Positions 17,708 through 27,064 of a stretch of 64,000 bases of DNA are shown here, piece by piece. The notes beneath the pieces were generated by a model. The model was given only the letters and a program-made list of their open reading frames with translations. It had not been told where the DNA came from and did no database searches. The position numbers and the translations under genes are program-made. The stretch is from Streptomyces sp. NBC_00289. Lineage in GTDB: Bacteria > Actinomycetota > Actinomycetes > Streptomycetales > Streptomycetaceae. The stretch is from NCBI RefSeq assembly GCF_041435115.1, contig NZ_CP108046.1:1054001-1118000 (forward strand), written 5' to 3'. Within the stretch, counting starts at the first letter, position 1. Each line of letters starts with the position of its first letter.

Positions 17708-18181
17708 ATGTCCGCACGTCTGGTTCTTTCTTCACTCGCGGGTGTCGCCGTTCTGGGCGGTGTGGCCGCCGCCACCGTCGCCCTGGTCGGCACGGCCGAT
17801 GCCGCCGCCGCACGTCCGACGATCGACAAGGCCACGGCCACCTCGGTGGTACTGGGGGCCGACAGCACCGAGAGCTTCACGTTCACCGCGACCGCGAGCG
17901 ACGACTCCGGCATCAAGAGCGTGAAGGTGCTTGCCTGGCCGAAGAGTTCGAAGCTCGACCCGAAGGCGGCCGAGATGAAGGACGTGGAGAGCGCCAGCTG
18001 CGAGGCGACCTCGAAGAAGACCTCGGTGTGCACCTACAGCTTGCCGATCGAGCCGAGCAAGGAATCCACCACCGTGCCCACCGGAACCTGGAACATGGCG
18101 GTCCTGGTCACCGCGAAGGACGGCGACACGACCTACTCCGCCAAGGCGTCGACATTCACGGTGACGCGCGGAAACGGCTGA
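17708..18181 (+). CDS. Small secreted protein, DUF5707-like
   Basis: A 157-residue secreted protein. The signal peptide ends TADAAAA; then PTIDKATATSVVLGADS, SDDSGIKSVKVLAWPKSSKL and YSAKASTFTVT suggest an immunoglobulin-like beta fold resembling the DUF5707 family of Streptomyces. Two cysteines (ESASCEATS, TSVCTYS) probably form a disulphide. ATG at 17708 has GGGGG ahead; the frame is open upstream but without signal peptide sense. The function of the family is not known. Confidence 0.8.
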   Translation: MSARLVLSSLAGVAVLGGVAAATVALVGTADAAAARPTIDKATATSVVLGADSTESFTFTATASDDSGIKSVKVLAWPKSSKLDPKAAEMKDVESASCEATSKKTSVCTYSLPIEPSKESTTVPTGTWNMAVLVTAKDGDTTYSAKASTFTVTRGNG

Positions 18182-18328
18182 GGAACGAGGTGCGAACGGC
18201 CGCCATGCGGGCGCACGGCGGCCACATCACTTCATCAGCCATCGAATAGCGACAAAATCCTCGCATCGCCCATGCGCTTCCCAGCCGCGCGGAACACTCC
18301 ACGGACCTATGCGACGTGGAGGTACTGC

Positions 18329-21211
18329 GTGCTGCACCCACCCCCCGGAGACGAGCAACAGCTCGTCCTGCCGGCCGGCTTCGACAAGGTCGTCCAGGCC
18401 ATCGACCGCTACGTCGCCGACCGGCAGACCGGCAGGCCGCGCCTGGCACAGTCCCGCGGGCACCGGCTGCCGGCCCTCCTGCTCGCCCGCGAACCGGACG
18501 GCACAACGGCGGCAGGCACCGCCGCCGCCGGGCCGGATCCAGCACTCACCCCACTCGTACTGGCCTACCGGCAACGCCTGGTGTCCTCCGCAAACGAGCC
18601 GGACCGGTATCTGGCCAGCCTCGCGCCGCACGCGGTCGTCGACGACGCACGGCTCGCACGCACCGGCCCGCAGGAGGACCCCGCGGGCGCCCCGCACGTG
18701 CGGCTGCTGGAGGACGTGGCATTCCAACTCCGCGCCTCCATGCCCGAGGGAGCCGGACCCTTGCGGCTGCCCGAGTTCGACACCTGCCTGGCAGTCCTGC
18801 GCGCCGTCCTCCCGCCCGGCGCGGAAGAGGAACGCCAGGCCCTGCAGAGCGTGCTCTGCGACCGGTTCACCCAGAGATTCCAGGCTCCCCCCAACGCGGC
18901 GCGGCTCGGCGACGCCGTCGGCGGGAGATGGGGAGCGCTGCTCCGGCTGCTGACCGTCGTACCGGCCGGCTGGCTGTGGCGTAAGTGGTACGGCATGCGG
19001 GTCGACCGGCATCACCCGTGGGTGGGCCGCATGCTGAACCAGGCCGGACGCAGCTTCCTCAACGCGGCGTCGGCCCTGCGCGCGGCACACCAGCACACGC
19101 TCGCCCAGGACCCGGCGGAGCCCGGTCACCCGGAGGCGGCGGCCCTGGCTGTCCGCGACGAGGCGGTGGTCCGCCAGATCCTGCTCACCGCGCTGATCCG
19201 GGACCTGGTCAAAGCGGCACGGCCCCGGGTGTGGAGCCGGCGCCGCCCCAGGCGGCGGTGGGCCTTCGTTCTGCTCCTGCCGACCGTGGGCGGTGAGGGA
19301 TCGGCCTGCCGCAAGTTCCTGGACACCTACGCCGCCGTCGTCCGCGACACCGGCACCAGCCCCCTGCTCGTGCTGGGCGCCGCCACCGCCGAACTCCCCT
19401 CCTACGCCGCCGGGCCGCTCCGCCCGGTCCTGCCGGCGCAGCAGCGCGCCATCCCCGACGCCCGCCGCGCCGAAGGGGCACTGGCCGCACTGTTCGCGGC
19501 GGTGGTCGCGGGCCGGGCCACCGAGGCCGTGCAGGTGCTGGCCCTGCCGCGCACCGACGACGACGGCACGGCCAAGGACTGGCTGGCCGTCCACCGCGCC
19601 GTGAAGTCCCAGCGCCCCCGCGCCCTGGACTGGGCGCGTCCGGTGGCCGCCGTCACCGCCGCGGCGCTGCTGTGCACCGGCGGCTTCCTCCTGTCCCGGG
19701 CACTGGTGGAGCACTTCTTCGGCGCACACTCCCCCGCCCCCCGTCCTGTCGCCGCTTCTTCCTCCTGCCGGCACGTGCCGAGCGGGGAGGTGGTCGGTCT
19801 CACCGACGGCACCGACGGCTGCGACCTCGCCCACGGCCTGTACGCACCGGACCTGAGGAAGCTGGAGCAGACCCTCGGCCACCAGAACGCACAGGTGGAC
19901 ACCAGCCGGCCGTATCGCAGTCTCGTCTTCTTCGCGCCGCTGAGCGTGGGCTCGGAGTCCAAACGCACCGTGCCCACCGGTTTCCAGATGCTGCGCGGCG
20001 CTCTGCTCGCCCAGAAGCAGGTCAACGACGGCCACCGCAAGTCGCAGGTGCCCGTGCGGCTGCTCATCGCCAACGCCGGCGAATACTTCCGCTACGGCTC
20101 ACGCACCGCAGCCGGCACCACCGCCGACGGCGGCCACTCCGGCGTGGACGTCGCGCAGATCATCATCGACCGGGCGGAACGGGACCACATCGCGGCCGTC
20201 ATCGGCCTCACCCAGAGCCGCCCGGAATCCCAGCAGGCCGCCATCGAACTCGGGGCCCGAGGCATCACCGTCCTCGGCACCGGCGTCTCCGGGCAGCGCA
20301 TGGTCCAGGGCGCCTCACCCGTGTCGTACTTCCAGCTCTCACCACCCGACTCACGCATCGCGGCGGTGGTGGCCGCCTTCGCCCGCCACTCGCCCCGGCT
20401 GCAGCCCATGGCCGCACCCGCCCCCGGAGCCCTCGGACCGGCCGCAGTCGTCGTCTTCGACCCGCAGGACACGTACTTCAGCGCCGACCTCGCCCACCGC
20501 TTCCAGTCCGCCTACCGCTCCACCGGGCTCGTGCGTCTGGTGCCCTACGGCGAGGTGGACGACGGCCGCCGCACACGAGCCGTCGCCGACACCGTCTGCA
20601 CCCTGGTCCAGCGCACCAACGGATTCGTCTTCTACGCGGCCCGCTCCAGCGTCATGGAGGACCTGTTCCTCTACATGCAGCACAACCGGCAATGCCGCGC
20701 CCACCGGGGAGGTGTGGCGGTACTGGCGGAGAGCCCCGCCCCGGACCTGGTCCTGCATCCGAGCCTGATGCCGCAGAAGTACGGCGCCCTGACGCTCTTC
20801 TACAACCAGTTCAGCCTGCCGGCCCCCGACGGCCCGTTCGCCAAGACCTTCCGCGAGGCCTTCGGCCTGTCCGCCGAGAACGACTCCGCGGTCGGCCACG
20901 ACGCCGTCAACATCCTCTCCGAGGCCATGGACGCCATCTTCACCACGGACCGCTCCTTCTCCCCCAGCGCACTCGTCACCTACCTGCAGGATCCCGGCGT
21001 CCCCGAGTACGTCGGAGAGTCCGGGGTCATCACCCTGGACGGCAGCCACAACTACCCCCCGAACAAGGAGATCCACATCCGCGAGATCACCCCCACAGGC
21101 ACCAAGATCACCGACCTGACCTGCGGAATCCTGGCCGACGGCGCACAATCCGTCACCCACTGGGGCCCCGACGACAGCTACACCTGCCCGGTGGACGACG
21201 CCTCCTCATGA
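18329..21211 (+). CDS. Large single-pass protein with external periplasmic-binding fold
   Basis: About 960 residues from GTG 18329, which has GGAGG ahead (ATG 18272 is the alternative). The N-terminal 430 residues are polar and probably cytoplasmic, with no Walker A or kinase motif that I can see. One membrane helix (WARPVAAVTAAALLCTGGFL) lies near residues 432-461. The outer part resembles a type 1 periplasmic-binding protein of the branched-chain amino-acid class (SLVFFAPLSVG, IAAVIGLTQSRPESQQAAI, GITVLGTGVSG, AAVVVFDPQDTYFSADLAHR). The architecture suggests a membrane receptor rather than a transporter subunit; no permease is adjacent. The output domain and ligand are unknown. Confidence 0.75.
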   Translation: MLHPPPGDEQQLVLPAGFDKVVQAIDRYVADRQTGRPRLAQSRGHRLPALLLAREPDGTTAAGTAAAGPDPALTPLVLAYRQRLVSSANEPDRYLASLAPHAVVDDARLARTGPQEDPAGAPHVRLLEDVAFQLRASMPEGAGPLRLPEFDTCLAVLRAVLPPGAEEERQALQSVLCDRFTQRFQAPPNAARLGDAVGGRWGALLRLLTVVPAGWLWRKWYGMRVDRHHPWVGRMLNQAGRSFLNAASALRAAHQHTLAQDPAEPGHPEAAALAVRDEAVVRQILLTALIRDLVKAARPRVWSRRRPRRRWAFVLLLPTVGGEGSACRKFLDTYAAVVRDTGTSPLLVLGAATAELPSYAAGPLRPVLPAQQRAIPDARRAEGALAALFAAVVAGRATEAVQVLALPRTDDDGTAKDWLAVHRAVKSQRPRALDWARPVAAVTAAALLCTGGFLLSRALVEHFFGAHSPAPRPVAASSSCRHVPSGEVVGLTDGTDGCDLAHGLYAPDLRKLEQTLGHQNAQVDTSRPYRSLVFFAPLSVGSESKRTVPTGFQMLRGALLAQKQVNDGHRKSQVPVRLLIANAGEYFRYGSRTAAGTTADGGHSGVDVAQIIIDRAERDHIAAVIGLTQSRPESQQAAIELGARGITVLGTGVSGQRMVQGASPVSYFQLSPPDSRIAAVVAAFARHSPRLQPMAAPAPGALGPAAVVVFDPQDTYFSADLAHRFQSAYRSTGLVRLVPYGEVDDGRRTRAVADTVCTLVQRTNGFVFYAARSSVMEDLFLYMQHNRQCRAHRGGVAVLAESPAPDLVLHPSLMPQKYGALTLFYNQFSLPAPDGPFAKTFREAFGLSAENDSAVGHDAVNILSEAMDAIFTTDRSFSPSALVTYLQDPGVPEYVGESGVITLDGSHNYPPNKEIHIREITPTGTKITDLTCGILADGAQSVTHWGPDDSYTCPVDDASS

Positions 21212-21220
21212 CAAACCGCC

Positions 21221-21254
21221 CCGGTCCGGGCAGGCCGCGGCCGGCCCGGACCGG
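21221..21254 (+). terminator. Perfect 11-bp hairpin terminator
   Basis: Arms CCGGTCCGGGC (21221-21231) and GCCCGGACCGG (21244-21254), 9 nt after the stop of the large receptor-like gene. Confidence 0.7.
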
Positions 21255-21491
21255 GAGGGGCCGAGCGGGCGAAGGGGACGCTCGACTCAACGATCAGACG
21301 GCCGGATCGGGCATGATCTCCCGGACCTCCTGCGCACAGCGGCACGCGGCAGCGAGCCTGGCAGCCCACTCCAGTGTGGGTGACGTGTGCTGGTTCCTGC
21401 GGTAGGCCCGTGCTGGGCGGAACGCACAGGTGGCGGACTGACCGCGGAGCGGCGGCCGTTGCGCGAGCGGATCCGGCAACGAGCCGGCCAG

Positions 21492-22577
21492 TCAGTTTTC
21501 CAGGCGGACAGGCATCAGTATCGAGAAGGTGTCCTCGGCATCGGTCCGGCGGATCGCCAGGGGTGCTGTGGGGGCGCCGACCTCCAGAATCAGCTGGTCC
21601 CGAGCCCCGGCGGCGAGGGCATGCAGCAAGAACTCGCGATTGACGGCGATGTTGCCCTGGCCGTCGTCGCCGTCTTCACAGACGCACACCGTCCCGTCAC
21701 CCGCGATCTTGAGCACGCTGAGCTCACAGGCCACGCCGTCCTGCTCGCGCACCTCACTGACGCGGACGGGGCCGGTTTCCACCGCCGTCCTGAAAGCACG
21801 GACATCCACGAGCGCACGGTGCCCTGCCGGCAGGCGGATGAGGCGACGGTAGTCAGGGAAGTCGTGATCGAGAACCTGACCGGCCGCCTGACGGTCCCCT
21901 GCCTCCAAGGCCACCCGATCGCCATCCACAGTGAACTGGACGGCTGCGTCGTCACTGAGCAGCGCTCGCATCGCGTCGGCGAGCGGAGACGGCACGATCA
22001 CCTGCGTACGGGGCCCGCCATGCCCGGTGACACCTGCTTGTGCGATCGCCATCCGGTACCGGTCGGTGGCCACGACATGGAGCGTCTCGTCCTCGATGTC
22101 GAACAGGACGCCGCCGAGCATCGGCAGCTCCGGGTCGGTACTGGCGGCGAAGCGGACGGCGTCCAATGCGGCGGCCAACTCAGCCGTAGAGACGGCCAAT
22201 CGGACAGTACTGGCGGTGCGGAGCAAAGTCATGGGATTCTCCCTGCGTTCGAGTAGCGCTCGGACCGCGGAGAACTCGATGCGGGCATCGGACAGCCCCA
22301 GTTCGAGACGGCGCAGATGCGTCTGAAGCAGCTTCCGCACCAGGTCGGTGTCCTCACCGGACGATCCGGCCAGCACCAGCCGGATGTCCGCCAACGGCAT
22401 ACCGGCCCGGCGCAACCGGGCCAGCAGGCGGGCCTCTTCGAGCTGCTGTGAGCCGTACCAGCGATAGCCGCTCACCGGATCCACCCAGGCCGGGACCAGC
22501 ACGCCGGCACCGTCGTAGAACCGCAGGGCGCTCACGCTCAGTCCACTGTCCCGGGCCATCTCACCAATACCGCGCAT
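21492..22577 (-). CDS. MerR-type regulator fused to a DNA polymerase III beta-clamp-like domain
   Basis: A 361-residue fusion. Residues 1-110 are a MerR-type DNA-binding domain (IGEMARDSGLSVSALRFYDG, DPVSGYRWYGSQQLEEARLL, MPLADIRLVL). From about residue 120 the sequence follows sliding-clamp repeats (TASTVRLAVSTAELAAALDA, ELPMLGGVLFDIEDETLHVV, ATDRYRMAIAQA, DFPDYRRLI, VAVNREFLLHAL-like INREFLLHAL, PLAIRRTDAEDTFSILMPVR). It is about one clamp length, with at least two of the three DnaN domains recognisable. ATG at 22577 is preceded by GGAG. The clamp-like part may serve as a ligand or dimer module, or link transcription to replication proteins. Confidence 0.85.
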   Translation of the reverse strand: MRGIGEMARDSGLSVSALRFYDGAGVLVPAWVDPVSGYRWYGSQQLEEARLLARLRRAGMPLADIRLVLAGSSGEDTDLVRKLLQTHLRRLELGLSDARIEFSAVRALLERRENPMTLLRTASTVRLAVSTAELAAALDAVRFAASTDPELPMLGGVLFDIEDETLHVVATDRYRMAIAQAGVTGHGGPRTQVIVPSPLADAMRALLSDDAAVQFTVDGDRVALEAGDRQAAGQVLDHDFPDYRRLIRLPAGHRALVDVRAFRTAVETGPVRVSEVREQDGVACELSVLKIAGDGTVCVCEDGDDGQGNIAVNREFLLHALAAGARDQLILEVGAPTAPLAIRRTDAEDTFSILMPVRLEN

Positions 22578-22890
22578 CTCGCTCTCCACACCCAAGACCC
22601 TGAGCCCTCCACCAAGTCGAGGGTCAACCCCAGCCGTCCGGCAGACCCGTATGTCCGTCCGCGCACGGTGTGGCCGGCACCTCGCTTTCACCCGCAGGTA
22701 CACCCCTGGGGGTAGGCGGGCAACCACCCTGGTTGCAGGAGCAGTTCAACCCACAGTTGGGCGTAAGGGAGCAGCACTTGCGACTAGCGTTCCACGCACC
22801 CCAGGCCAACATCGCGTCGGGTAACGGGCGCGGTTTCCTGAACCCCGCTGGGCCGGGGCCCGTGCACAGTCACCGAAAGAGGAGACATCC
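22578..22890. promoter_or_regulatory. Divergent promoter region
   Basis: About 310 nt between the leftward MerR/clamp gene and the rightward secreted-protein gene. MerR regulators usually act on such regions. I could not pick one operator with confidence. Confidence 0.35.
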
Positions 22891-23420
22891 GTGAGTGTAC
22901 GTACGAAGCAAGCCCAGCTGGCCGCCGGCACCATCGGCGCGCTCGCCGCCTTCACGCTCGTGCTGAGCGCCTCACCCGCCTCCGCGAGCAATTCCTACAA
23001 CGGCCGTGCCTACGTCTACGGCGCGGCGGCCTGGACCCCGACGACTGGAACGACGAAGGAATCCTGTCGACCAGCTCGAACACGTCCTCCAATGCCACCT
23101 GCCTGTGGCAGAAGATCCTGTGGGCAGACGGTCTCCTCTCCTCCTCGGCCATCGACGGCGTCTTCGGTGCCGGCACCAAGACCGCGACCGAGACCTGGCA
23201 GAGAGAGCGGAGCCAGCCGGTTGACGGGGTGGTTGGCAAGGACACCTTCAGGTTCGCGTCGTACAACGTGGCGGATAATGATCAGAGTGGTGCCGTCGAC
23301 CACTACAACGGCTCCACGTACCACATCAACATGACCCGTGACAGTGAGGGCCGGTACAACTTCTACGACGGCGACGGCAACGCCCGGCTCGCCGGCTACG
23401 ACTACCGGACCTGCAGCTGA
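22891..23420 (+). pseudogene. Secreted peptidoglycan-binding-like protein, frameshifted
   Basis: The GTG start at 22891 (GAGGAG ahead) encodes a good signal peptide ending ASPASAS, then NSYNGRAYVYG. After about 23025 the sense frame changes: the continuation DPDDWNDEGILSTSS, CLWQKILWADGL, SSSAIDGVFGAGTKTATETW and DGVVGKDTFRF, a peptidoglycan-binding-domain pattern, is read in another frame to the stop at 23420. The original frame runs on without sense to 23334. One net indel near 23025-23036 explains this. It is either a real mutation or a sequence error. Confidence 0.75.
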
Positions 23421-23561
23421 CACCTCGCCACCCGACAGTCGCCAGACGCTCGGCCACCGTCCCAGGCCGCCGAGCCCATCTGCCGCGAGGAGTACGACGG
23501 GGATCGCGGTCGCTCGACCCAGCATGACAGAGCGGTTCGCTTGACAGACCCACCCAGCACC

Positions 23562-24359
23562 TCACCTGACGTCGACGAAGTCACCGGCTGCCGTTGACGA
23601 GCCGGTGGTGACGGTGCCAGGGAAGGCGAAACGGAAATAGCCGTCGGTCCTGGCCTTCGTGGTGGTCTTCAGCGCGCCTCCGCTGCCGCTGGTGATGGTC
23701 TTCAGGGTGGTGTAGGTGGTGCTGCCCTTCTTGCGGAACTGCAGGTTGACCGATCGGCCCTGGTAGCCGGTGTAGGTGCCGCTCTCCCAGTTCGCGCGGG
23801 TCAGCTTGCCGGTGACCGTGATGGTCTTGCCCTTCTGTACCGGCTCGGGTGAGGCGTTGACTGTCAGCTTGGCGTACCGCTTGAACTGCGCCGTGCCGGC
23901 GGCGTCGATCTCTGTCCAGTCGTCGCTGGCATCCTGCGCTCCGGCGAGCACCTTCCAGGTGCCGGCGAGGCCGTTGTGGCCGAAGCTCCGCGCGGCGTCC
24001 ACGCCGAAGCTCACCGTGCAGGCGGACGTGGTGGGGTCGGTGGGCGACACGGTGCACGTGCCTGCCGGTGCGTAGTACGGCAGTACGCCGTCGGCGTCGT
24101 CGGTGTTGGGGCCGTGCCACAGGTAGGCCCACGACGCGGCGACGCCGTCCGGGTCCGTCGCTGTCCACGTGATGGTGATGGTCTTCCTGGTGGTCAGGCC
24201 GAGCACGATGTCCTCGCCGCCGTTGACGACGACGTTCGAGAACGTCGTGTCGCTGGGCGCGGCGGACCGGTCCGCCGCCTGGGCGGCTGCCGGAATCGAT
24301 GCAGAAGCGGAAAGGGCAGTCGCAAGGCACACGACAGTGACGACAGGACGGATACGCAT
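23562..24359 (-). CDS. Secreted beta-rich protein of unknown function
   Basis: A 265-residue exported protein. ATG at 24359 follows GAAGGAGG and opens a signal peptide MRIRPVVTVVCLATALSASA ending AAAQAAD. The first half has a possible Ca-binding-like acidic run (GPNTDDADGV) and a disulphide pair. The second half (ASPEPVQKGKTITVTGKLTR, YQGRSVNLQFRKKGSTTYTT, GYFRFAFPG) is a bacterial Ig-like domain common in Streptomyces exported proteins. No enzymatic motif is seen. Confidence 0.75.
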   Translation of the reverse strand: MRIRPVVTVVCLATALSASASIPAAAQAADRSAAPSDTTFSNVVVNGGEDIVLGLTTRKTITITWTATDPDGVAASWAYLWHGPNTDDADGVLPYYAPAGTCTVSPTDPTTSACTVSFGVDAARSFGHNGLAGTWKVLAGAQDASDDWTEIDAAGTAQFKRYAKLTVNASPEPVQKGKTITVTGKLTRANWESGTYTGYQGRSVNLQFRKKGSTTYTTLKTITSGSGGALKTTTKARTDGYFRFAFPGTVTTGSSTAAGDFVDVR

Positions 24360-24725
24360 GGCATCCTCCTTCGGGGTCGTTGCTCGCCGTCTCGTCACGA
24401 CGAGGCGTGATGGCTAGACTCGTAACTGCCGTGCAAGGTTGCCCAATTGCGGTGAGCGGCATTTTCGACTCGTGGCGGCGGCGCGACGGACGCCGAGCAG
24501 GGGCGATACGGGTGCGCCAAGGCCTCCGGCCCGGTTGAGTTCACCAGGACGGGCCGCCGGTGGGTCCTCCGACCACGACTGGTGGGTGTTCCGTCGGGCC
24601 GAATCCGCAGACCGCAGGAAGGAATGCGCCTTGCGTGCGCCCCCGGGGCCGGCGCGACGGCGACGGCAGTGCCGCCGCGACCGGCCGCCGGGACCGTACC
24701 GAGCTGACGTAGCTGCGGTAGCCGT
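24360..24725. other. Intergenic region, no gene seen
   Basis: About 365 nt between two leftward genes, holding the promoter of the secreted-protein gene. No coding stretch recognised. Confidence 0.4.
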
Positions 24726-25607
24726 TCAGCCGATGCGAGCTCCTGCACCGCTCACACGGACGCGCTGATCACCTGCGCGCAGCGTCACCGTCAGTTCGCC
24801 GGGGCGGCCCAGGTCTTCGCCCTGGTGCAGGAAGAGGACGGCGTCGTCGGGAACGAGGCCCAGTTCACGGGCGTACGCACCGAACGCGGCGGCAGCGGCC
24901 CCGGTCGCCGGGTCCTCGACGACGCCTCCGACGGGGAACGGGTCACGGACATGGAAGACGGTGGCCGACTCCCGCCACACCAACTGAACCGTGGTCAGGT
25001 CCAAGCGGTGCATGAGAGCTTCGAGGCGCGGGAAGTCGTACGCGAGGTCCGCGAGGCGAGCCCGGGTTGCCGCCGCGAGAACCAGGTGGCGGGCGCCGGC
25101 GAACGCGATACGGGGCGAGAAGGCCGGGTCGAGATCAGCGGCCGGCCAATCGAGCGCGGCGAGCGCCTCATCGAGGTCGGCGTCAGCGACCTCCTCGATG
25201 TACGGCTCGACACTGGTGAGGGTGGCCCGGACGGCGCCACTCTCCTCGGCCACCTCCACGGGCACCGTGCCGGCGCGCGTCGCGAACAGCAGCTCTCCGG
25301 GGCCGATGCGCTCGGCGAGCGCAACGGCGGCCGCGACGGTGGCGTGCCCACAGAACGGCACCTCGGCCTTGGGGCTGAAGTAGCGGATGCTGTACGCCCG
25401 TCCCTCCTGGCCGCCAAGGGCCGCCGGGGGCGCTGTCAGGAACGCGGACTCCGAGTATCCGAGCTCGGCGGCGATGGCCAGCATGTCGCTGTCGCCCAGG
25501 GCAGCGGCGTCGAGGACTACGCCGGCGAGGTTTCCGCCGTCGGGGGCGCTGGAGAAGGCGGTGTATCGCAGGACCTCGGGTCGCGGCACGTTCGTCGTCA
25601 TGGCCAT
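24726..25607 (-). CDS. PhzF-family isomerase/epimerase
   Basis: A 293-residue member of the PhzF/diaminopimelate-epimerase-fold family: EVLRYTAFSSAPDGGNLAGV, the active-site glutamate in ELGYSESAFL, YSIRYFSPKAEVPFCGHATV, and the second-domain motif VEDPATGAAAAAFGAYA. Family members isomerise small acids by proton transfer without cofactor. No phenazine genes lie nearby, so this is a stand-alone paralog of unknown substrate. ATG at 25607, with a second ATG two codons in. Confidence 0.9.
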   Translation of the reverse strand: MAMTTNVPRPEVLRYTAFSSAPDGGNLAGVVLDAAALGDSDMLAIAAELGYSESAFLTAPPAALGGQEGRAYSIRYFSPKAEVPFCGHATVAAAVALAERIGPGELLFATRAGTVPVEVAEESGAVRATLTSVEPYIEEVADADLDEALAALDWPAADLDPAFSPRIAFAGARHLVLAAATRARLADLAYDFPRLEALMHRLDLTTVQLVWRESATVFHVRDPFPVGGVVEDPATGAAAAAFGAYARELGLVPDDAVLFLHQGEDLGRPGELTVTLRAGDQRVRVSGAGARIG

Positions 25608-25677
25608 CAGAACGCGGGGCGTCGCCGCCGCTATTCCTGGCGCCGGTGGAGACGAGAACGTCGACCGACACCACAGC

Positions 25678-25902
25678 TCAGAACAGCTCTTGCTGCTCGG
25701 CGGACGCTACGGAACGCCGCCGCCCTGGCCGTGCCGCACCCTGTGTTGACATCTCATCGCCGAACAGTGGAGACGTGCCGCACTCGTCGGGCACCGCCGG
25801 GACGGCGGTCGGCCCGACGGGCACATCCAGGCGCAGTGGGGCGTCCCGGTCGAAGTCGTCCGGTGTCATACGCACCCAGTTCCGCCTGTGCTGCTCGCTC
25901 AC
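25678..25902 (-). CDS. Small conserved-looking hypothetical protein
   Basis: A 74-residue polar protein, MSEQHRRNWVRMTPDDFDRD followed by APLRLDVP, with no signal or membrane segment. Codon usage is host-like, and it lies 70 nt upstream of phzF on the same strand. The function is unknown. Confidence 0.6.
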   Translation of the reverse strand: MSEQHRRNWVRMTPDDFDRDAPLRLDVPVGPTAVPAVPDECGTSPLFGDEMSTQGAARPGRRRSVASAEQQELF

Positions 25903-26054
25903 TCGACTGCTCCCGTCGCAAGTCCTGACGCCCGCCTACCCTCTACCCTTCACCTTCCCTTCGTCCTCCCGCAGCGATCATGCGGCAGCCGACTTGGAAC
26001 GCACGCTCGAGCAGGCGGGACACGTCGGGATCAGAAGTCGTGGGGATCGTGACT

Positions 26055-26501
26055 TCAGTCGCGCCCCGTATGTCGGCGTGACAGGAAGGAGTTCAGCGCC
26101 GTGTGGACGAGCCAGCCCGCCGCCGCGCCCACTCCGTACCAGAACAGGTCGGGCGGATTGAAAGTGGAACCGAGTACGAGGCGAGCGACGGAGCTGCGCT
26201 CGGAGAGTTCCGCCGGCACCTCGCTGAGCTGAAGGAACTCGACGACCCAACTGACCACCAGCGCGCTCCCGGCGGCCGTCACAGGCCTCACCCGTGGCAC
26301 TATCAGGACGACAAGAGCCTGTATCAAGACGGTGTACAGCGCGTCTCCGCCGAACTTCGCCACGCTTCCTGCCGCTACTGCCCTGAGCCCCAGCCCCGCA
26401 CCAGCGGTCACCACCATGGCGCCGACCGCCGCCAGACGGGTCCGCGCCGGATCGGCGGCGGCGCCGATGCCACCGTTGTCGGTTCCGTGGATGAGGGTCA
26501 C
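26055..26501 (-). CDS. DUF2809-like membrane protein
   Basis: A 148-residue protein with about four membrane helices (LAAVGAMVVTAGAGLGLRAV, ALYTVLIQALVVLIVPRV, GSALVVSWVVEFLQLS, FWYGVGAAAGWLVHTALNSF). The pattern, including VVEFLQL and the short helices, resembles DUF2809. GTG at 26501 is the likely start. The role is unknown. Confidence 0.75.
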   Translation of the reverse strand: MTLIHGTDNGGIGAAADPARTRLAAVGAMVVTAGAGLGLRAVAAGSVAKFGGDALYTVLIQALVVLIVPRVRPVTAAGSALVVSWVVEFLQLSEVPAELSERSSVARLVLGSTFNPPDLFWYGVGAAAGWLVHTALNSFLSRRHTGRD

Positions 26502-27064
26502 GGGGTCATATTGCCGGATTGCCGGATGCCCGGTGGACGGCGGCAGCGGTCTTGCATGTGGCCCGCCCCATCCTGAATCGCAACGGCCGCGCCGGCAGAA
26601 GGCGCAGACCCACTGCCTCGCAGGGGCGCGGGCACCGCGACCGAAGGTGAACCGAGCGATGCCGGCGCCTACTCAGGTTGCTCACCACCCAGCCCGAGGT
26701 CGGCGGCGGACCGATCGCGTGACCGGCTACTGCACAAGCGGCGTCCTGGCGATGCGCACCGTCGCGGCCCGGTCCAGAGCGCCGGCCGGCACGCGCTTCC
26801 GGCTCAGCAGGACGTAGCGATCGCTGGCGCGTCGTGCCGAGTCGGTTCCGGAGTCATGTGCCATGACCTGCTGCCCAGGCCGTGCACATTGTTGGACCGC
26901 ATCCCGTGTTCACCGTGGCCAGGAGGCCGTCCGATGTCCGCAGGAACGGTGACGCCGGCGCTCGCGGGCCCTTTCGCTGTCGAGTCGCCCCTGGGGCGGG
27001 CAGCGGCGACGATGAAGACAGGGCCCTGGCGGTTCTACGGTCGGCTGGCCGGAAGGAGGGCCGG
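26502..27064. other. Gap with a possible gene remnant
   Basis: About 560 nt. Only 26727-26846 looks coding (see next entry). The end before 27065 holds a good ribosome site (GGAAGGAGGG) for the APH-like gene. Confidence 0.4.
26727..26846 (-). pseudogene. Possible C-terminal gene remnant
   Basis: Minus-strand frame with host-like codons reading ASDRYVLLSRKRVPAGALDR then AATVRIARTPLVQ and stop. No start or upstream continuation is visible. It may be the tail of a decayed gene; the family is not recognised. Confidence 0.3.

Noticed and set aside
18227..20035. 602-codon minus-strand open frame
   Set aside because: Antisense of the receptor-like gene, whose plus frame has clear fold motifs and ribosome site.
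24726..25607. Phenazine biosynthesis locus
   Set aside because: Only a PhzF-fold gene is present; no phzA-E/G genes are nearby.
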